Below, piece by piece: positions 4,789 to 8,534 of a stretch of 8,534 nt of DNA (positions are counted from its first letter, which is position 1; the number at the start of each line of letters is the position of its first letter). This stretch comes from an uncultured Verrucomicrobia subdivision 3 bacterium. Its GTDB lineage: Bacteria > Verrucomicrobiota > Verrucomicrobiae > Limisphaerales > CAMLLE01. The notes under the pieces were generated by a model. The model was not told the DNA's origin. It did not search any database and saw only the letters and a list, made by a program, of their open reading frames with translations. The translations under genes and the position numbers were made by a program. The stretch is taken from the NCBI GenBank assembly GCA_946480555.1, contig CAMLLE010000099.1, positions 1 to 8,534 on the forward strand. The letters are read 5' to 3'.

Positions 4789-7700
4789 ATGAGCAAGTTC
4801 AGCCACTTCCTTCGGCGCTTCGTTGCCGTCGTCCTCACGACGCCGCTGGGACTTCTTGCAGCCGACCTCGAAACGGGATTTCAACAACCGCCCCCTTCCG
4901 CAAAGCCGCGCACGCTCTGGATGTGGATGAATGGGAACGTCACTCCGGGCGGCATCACTTTGGACTTGGAAGCCATGCAACGCGTTGGCCTCGGCGGCGC
5001 GATGATTTTCAACATCGGCGAATTCATCCCGGAAGGGCCGGTTGACTACGGTCGGCAACCATGGATCGATTTGATGGTTCACGCCGCGCGCGAGGCGGAC
5101 CGGCTCGGGCTGGAAATTGGCATGCACAATTGCCCCGGCTGGTCGAGCAGCGGCGGCCCATGGATCACGCCGGAGATGAGCATGCAACGGCTTGTCTGGA
5201 GCGAGACGCGTGTGCGCGGCGGCGCAGTTGACCTTGTGCTGCAACAGCCCTTCACCCGGCTGGATTTCTACCGCGACATTCGTGTCCTCGCCTTTCCCAC
5301 GCTGCCGGGTGAAGAAGAATCCTTTGCTGATCTGGTGGGCACCATTCGCAACGCCCGCGGCACCGTCGATAAGCGGGTTCTCACCGACGGGGACCTGGTC
5401 ACGACAGTGCAAGTCACGCCGGACAATCCGCTCATTCTGGAATTTGCCGAGCCATTCAACGCGCGCGCAGTCACGGTTCAATACACCTCCGGCGGCGCGA
5501 CGGTGGGCTTCACGCTTGAATCCAGCGACGATGGGACGAACTTCACGACTGTGGCGAAGCTCGCGCCCGCAAGTCCTCGCGCCATCGAGGACGCATCGCT
5601 TGTCGCCAGCTTCAAACCGGTGCGTGCGCGGTTGTTTCGAGTTGTTCCAGCCAGAACCCGCGGTGTCTCTGAAATCGAACTGCACGCGGCGCCGCGCCTT
5701 CCCGATTGGAACTTCAAAGCGAATTACGTATTTCGCCCCGCGCGTTGGGAAACGCAGACGAACCACGTCGATTCTGAATGTGCCATCCGAGCCGATCAAA
5801 TCATCGACCTCACGAGCAACATGGATGCGAACGGCCGGTTGTTGTGGAACGCTCCCACCGGCAGCTGGACCGTGCTGCGCTTCGGTCACACTTCACGCGG
5901 GCAGGACAATATTGCCGCGCCGGATGCGGGTGTCGGTTTGGAAGTGAACAAGATGAGCCGGCGCGCCACGGCGTTTCATTTCGAGCACGGCATCTCCCCG
6001 CTGCTGCGGGCACTTGGGCCGCTCGCAGGCAAATCCTTCACCGAACTGGAAGTGGACAGCTATGAAGTCGGCGTGCAGAACTGGACGGCCGGTTTTGAAA
6101 ATGCATTTCACGAGGTGAACGGTTACGAGCTGGTGAAATTCCTGCCCGCCATGACCGGGCGCGTGGTCCAGGATGCAGAGACATCCGAGAAGTTCCTTTG
6201 GGATTTGCGCCGCACCCACGCGCAACTGGTCGCTGACTGTTACTACGGCGAACTGCGAGCGCTGGCGAATCGCCACGGGCTGCGTCTCTTGGCGGAACCG
6301 TATGGCGCGGGCCCGGGCGCGTATGACGAACTCCAGATCGCCGGCCGCGTGGATGGGCCGATGGGCGAGTTTTGGGCGCACTTCCCTTGGGACGACATGA
6401 TGAGCGTGCGTCTGGCCGCGTCAGCGGCGCACATTCAAGGTCGGGCTATTGTCGCCGCGGAAGCATTCACCGCCACGATCGAGCAAAGCCGCTTCATGGA
6501 TTACCCCTTTGGGCTGAAGGCCACCGGCGATCTCGCGTTCTCGCTTGGGTTGAATCAGATGTACTTCCACCGCTACGCGCATCAGCCGCATCCGAGCGCG
6601 GTGCCGGGCATGACAATGGGGCCGTGGGGGTTCAACTTCGATCGCAACAACAGCTGGTTCGAGCAATCGAAACCGTGGCTCGACTATCTGGCGCGTTGCC
6701 AGTTCCTGCTGCGCCAGGGCCATTACGCCGCAGACGTGCTCTACTTTGCAGGCGAAGGTTCGCCGCAGATTTCCAAACGAATCGTTCCCGATCTGCCCGA
6801 AGGTTTTCAGTTTGATGTGGTCGATGCCGAAACACTGCTGGACGCCGCGAGCGTGGAAAATGGCCGTATCCGGTTGCGTGGGGAAAATGAGTATCGCCTG
6901 CTCGCGCTGCCTCCCGACTTGAAGGCAGTGACGCTTCCGGTGCTGCGGAAGCTTCAAACGCTGGTGACAAATGGTGCAGTGCTGGCCGGATTCAAGCCGC
7001 AGTTTTCACCGGCATTGCGCGACACATTCGATGGCGCGACGGAGTTTGAAAACATAGCTTCGTCGCTTTGGACTGGCGATGCGTCGCCGGTTGCAGCCGG
7101 CAGCGGGCGCGTTTACTCCACGACGAACCTGGCTGAAGTGTTGCGCCGCGAGAAGGTGGCGAAGGCGTTCGAATATTCTGGCGAGCGGCCGGACGCGGCG
7201 CTGGTTTGGAATCATCGGAAGGTCGGCGATGCCGACGTTTACTTCGTTGCGAATCGGCAGCGGCGAATGGAGCGGGTGACCTGTTTATTCGGCGTGGAAA
7301 ACCGGCAGCCGGAAGTCTGGTTTCCGGAAACGGGCGAAATCAGATCCGTCGCGGTTTATGAAGCGCGTGAGCAGCGAACACACGTCACGTTGGAATTGAA
7401 ACCGGCGGAGTCCGTTTTCGTTGTTTTCCGCCAGCCGCCATCCGGTTCCGCTGCGTCATGGATCACGCGCAATGGCGTGCGCCTCGATTCCACGGAAGGC
7501 GGCTCAAACTCAACCCAGTCCGCATCCGCTGCGGCCGCGTGGACGAACGACTTCAGCGTCAGCGCCTGGATCAAGCCCGATACCGACATGATGGCCTTTC
7601 CAAGCGAAGGCGGGAACATCGCTGAGAACGGAAAGAGCTGGGTCATTCCAGTTCCGCCGACCAGCCGGTTGCTGGGCGAGAACCATTCGGCGGCCGGGAT

Positions 7701-8534
7701 TGCCGCCGGGCGAAATGGAATCATCGTGGCCGAACGCGTCGGCGACCGATTGATCGCAACGCTGGTCAACCGAACCAATCTCTCGGGCTGGACACACCTT
7801 GCGGTCGTCTGGCGCAGTGGCAAGCCGGCACTGTTCGTGAATGGGGCGAAGTTGGGCGATGGCGTTGCATCCGGCAGCACGGTTCATCCAGCCGCGGGTT
7901 TCCGGCCACCGGAACGACGAATCGTTTACTACTTTGACGGCGATATCGCCGGGTTGGAATTTCATCGCGAAGCGTTAAGTGAAACGCAGGTGGCGGATTT
8001 GCATCAGCGCGGTTTGGCGGCACCCCGGCTGGCCACTCCCATCGAGGTGTCTGTCAAGAATGGCAGAACGATGGCAGAAGTCTGGCAGCCCGGCGTGTAT
8101 GAATTGAGCGGCGGCGAAAAGCTGTCGGTCGATTCAATTCCCGCTTCGATTCAGATCGAATCACCTTGGACCGTTTCCTTCCCGACCAACGCCGGCGTTC
8201 CGGATGCGCTGACCTTCACGCAGCTCCAGCCGCTGCAAATCCACGATCATCCGAATGTGCGGTTCTTTGGCGGCACCGCGATTTATCGCAACCAGTTCTC
8301 TCTCGAGACAAACGCGTTTGGAAATGGGCAGCGGCTTTGGCTCGATCTCGGACGCGTGGCAGTGATTGCCCAAGTGCGGTTGAACGGACGGAATTGCGGA
8401 ACGGCATGGCGTCCTCCGTATCGATTGGAAATCACCAGCGCAGCCGCAGCTGGCACGAACGATCTTGAGATCGCGGTCACGACGCTGCTGGCGAACCGCA
8501 TCATCGGCGATGAGTCTTTGCCGCCGGAACATGA
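4789..8534 (+). CDS. GH106-type alpha-L-rhamnosidase with inserted LamG-like domain (3' truncated)
   Basis: The frame is open from ATG 4789 to the window's end (1248 codons, no stop), so the gene continues to the right. A signal peptide (residues 1-25, basic start, hydrophobic core, ending GLLAA) predicts export. GH106 enzymes remove alpha-L-rhamnose from polysaccharides such as rhamnogalacturonans. Family-like motifs: RTLWMWMNGNVTPGGITLDL (from ~41), MHNCPGWSSSGGPW (112-125), VDSYEVGVQNWT (422-433), LAEPYGAGP (E503), DGPMGEFWAH (E527) and AAEAFT (E558); these Glu residues are candidates for catalytic acid/base. A discoidin-like sandwich seems to lie at ~213-303. Residues ~915-1075 (FSVSAWIKP, GWTHLAVVW, ALFVNGAKLG, DIAGLEFHREALSETQVADL) look like a LamG/concanavalin-type carbohydrate-binding domain. 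After that, PWTVSF (1126) and FFGGTAIYRNQF (1159) resume the C-terminal beta-sandwich usual in GH106, ending at LLANRIIGDESLPPEH. No Shine-Dalgarno precedes the start. The exact substrate is not determinable. Confidence 0.88.
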   Translation, partial: MSKFSHFLRRFVAVVLTTPLGLLAADLETGFQQPPPSAKPRTLWMWMNGNVTPGGITLDLEAMQRVGLGGAMIFNIGEFIPEGPVDYGRQPWIDLMVHAAREADRLGLEIGMHNCPGWSSSGGPWITPEMSMQRLVWSETRVRGGAVDLVLQQPFTRLDFYRDIRVLAFPTLPGEEESFADLVGTIRNARGTVDKRVLTDGDLVTTVQVTPDNPLILEFAEPFNARAVTVQYTSGGATVGFTLESSDDGTNFTTVAKLAPASPRAIEDASLVASFKPVRARLFRVVPARTRGVSEIELHAAPRLPDWNFKANYVFRPARWETQTNHVDSECAIRADQIIDLTSNMDANGRLLWNAPTGSWTVLRFGHTSRGQDNIAAPDAGVGLEVNKMSRRATAFHFEHGISPLLRALGPLAGKSFTELEVDSYEVGVQNWTAGFENAFHEVNGYELVKFLPAMTGRVVQDAETSEKFLWDLRRTHAQLVADCYYGELRALANRHGLRLLAEPYGAGPGAYDELQIAGRVDGPMGEFWAHFPWDDMMSVRLAASAAHIQGRAIVAAEAFTATIEQSRFMDYPFGLKATGDLAFSLGLNQMYFHRYAHQPHPSAVPGMTMGPWGFNFDRNNSWFEQSKPWLDYLARCQFLLRQGHYAADVLYFAGEGSPQISKRIVPDLPEGFQFDVVDAETLLDAASVENGRIRLRGENEYRLLALPPDLKAVTLPVLRKLQTLVTNGAVLAGFKPQFSPALRDTFDGATEFENIASSLWTGDASPVAAGSGRVYSTTNLAEVLRREKVAKAFEYSGERPDAALVWNHRKVGDADVYFVANRQRRMERVTCLFGVENRQPEVWFPETGEIRSVAVYEAREQRTHVTLELKPAESVFVVFRQPPSGSAASWITRNGVRLDSTEGGSNSTQSASAAAAWTNDFSVSAWIKPDTDMMAFPSEGGNIAENGKSWVIPVPPTSRLLGENHSAAGIAAGRNGIIVAERVGDRLIATLVNRTNLSGWTHLAVVWRSGKPALFVNGAKLGDGVASGSTVHPAAGFRPPERRIVYYFDGDIAGLEFHREALSETQVADLHQRGLAAPRLATPIEVSVKNGRTMAEVWQPGVYELSGGEKLSVDSIPASIQIESPWTVSFPTNAGVPDALTFTQLQPLQIHDHPNVRFFGGTAIYRNQFSLETNAFGNGQRLWLDLGRVAVIAQVRLNGRNCGTAWRPPYRLEITSAAAAGTNDLEIAVTTLLANRIIGDESLPPEH

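Noticed and set aside
4729..5889. Minus-strand open frame of 386 codons opposite the GH106 gene
   Set aside because: No recognisable motifs and basic, low-complexity composition, while the plus strand carries clear GH106 motifs across the same bases.

Overview
The window looks like chromosomal DNA from a Verrucomicrobia-type bacterium, probably of the Pedosphaera/Limisphaera kind. This is inferred from gene content and style: a Gly-rich beta-helix surface protein with the C-terminal tail common in that group, a large exported GH106-type rhamnosidase, a Sec-exported DUF1326-like protein, moderately high GC, and intergenic spaces filled with inverted repeats. No tRNA, rRNA, CRISPR array, transposase, phage gene or recognisable defence system was seen.

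Layout, left to right. Positions 2-403 (+) are the 3' end of an AMP-forming acyl-CoA synthetase-type gene whose start lies outside the window. After a 193-bp spacer, 597-1778 (+) encodes a secreted beta-helix-like repeat protein. The 311-bp gap 1779-2089 holds two separate inverted-repeat elements: a long imperfect hairpin built from hexamers of the GATTAA type (1788-1903), and a REP/BIME-like pair of GC-rich hairpins (1936-2015). At 2090-3154 (+) lies ribonuclease D (rnd). Its most likely start is a GTG that sits where a near-consensus promoter would begin transcription, so the message may be leaderless. The convergent gene at 3240-3938 (-) encodes an exported, cysteine-containing DUF1326-like protein. 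It shares a 117-bp divergent promoter region with a small putative lipoprotein carrying an OB-like domain (4056-4595, +). A third inverted repeat, based on TTGAAC (4651-4695), separates this from a very large gene that begins at 4789 (+) and runs off the right end. It has no in-frame stop over 1248 codons and is a GH106 family enzyme (alpha-L-rhamnosidase type) with a LamG-like domain inserted before its C-terminal beta-sandwich.

The genes do not form one obvious operon. Four of the five complete or 5'-complete products are predicted to leave the cytoplasm, which suits an organism that degrades complex plant or algal polysaccharides. Ribonuclease D is the only housekeeping RNA-processing gene. 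The most notable non-coding content is three unrelated inverted-repeat families in three intergenic gaps, plus the absence of clear Shine-Dalgarno sequences before every start codon that can be assessed.
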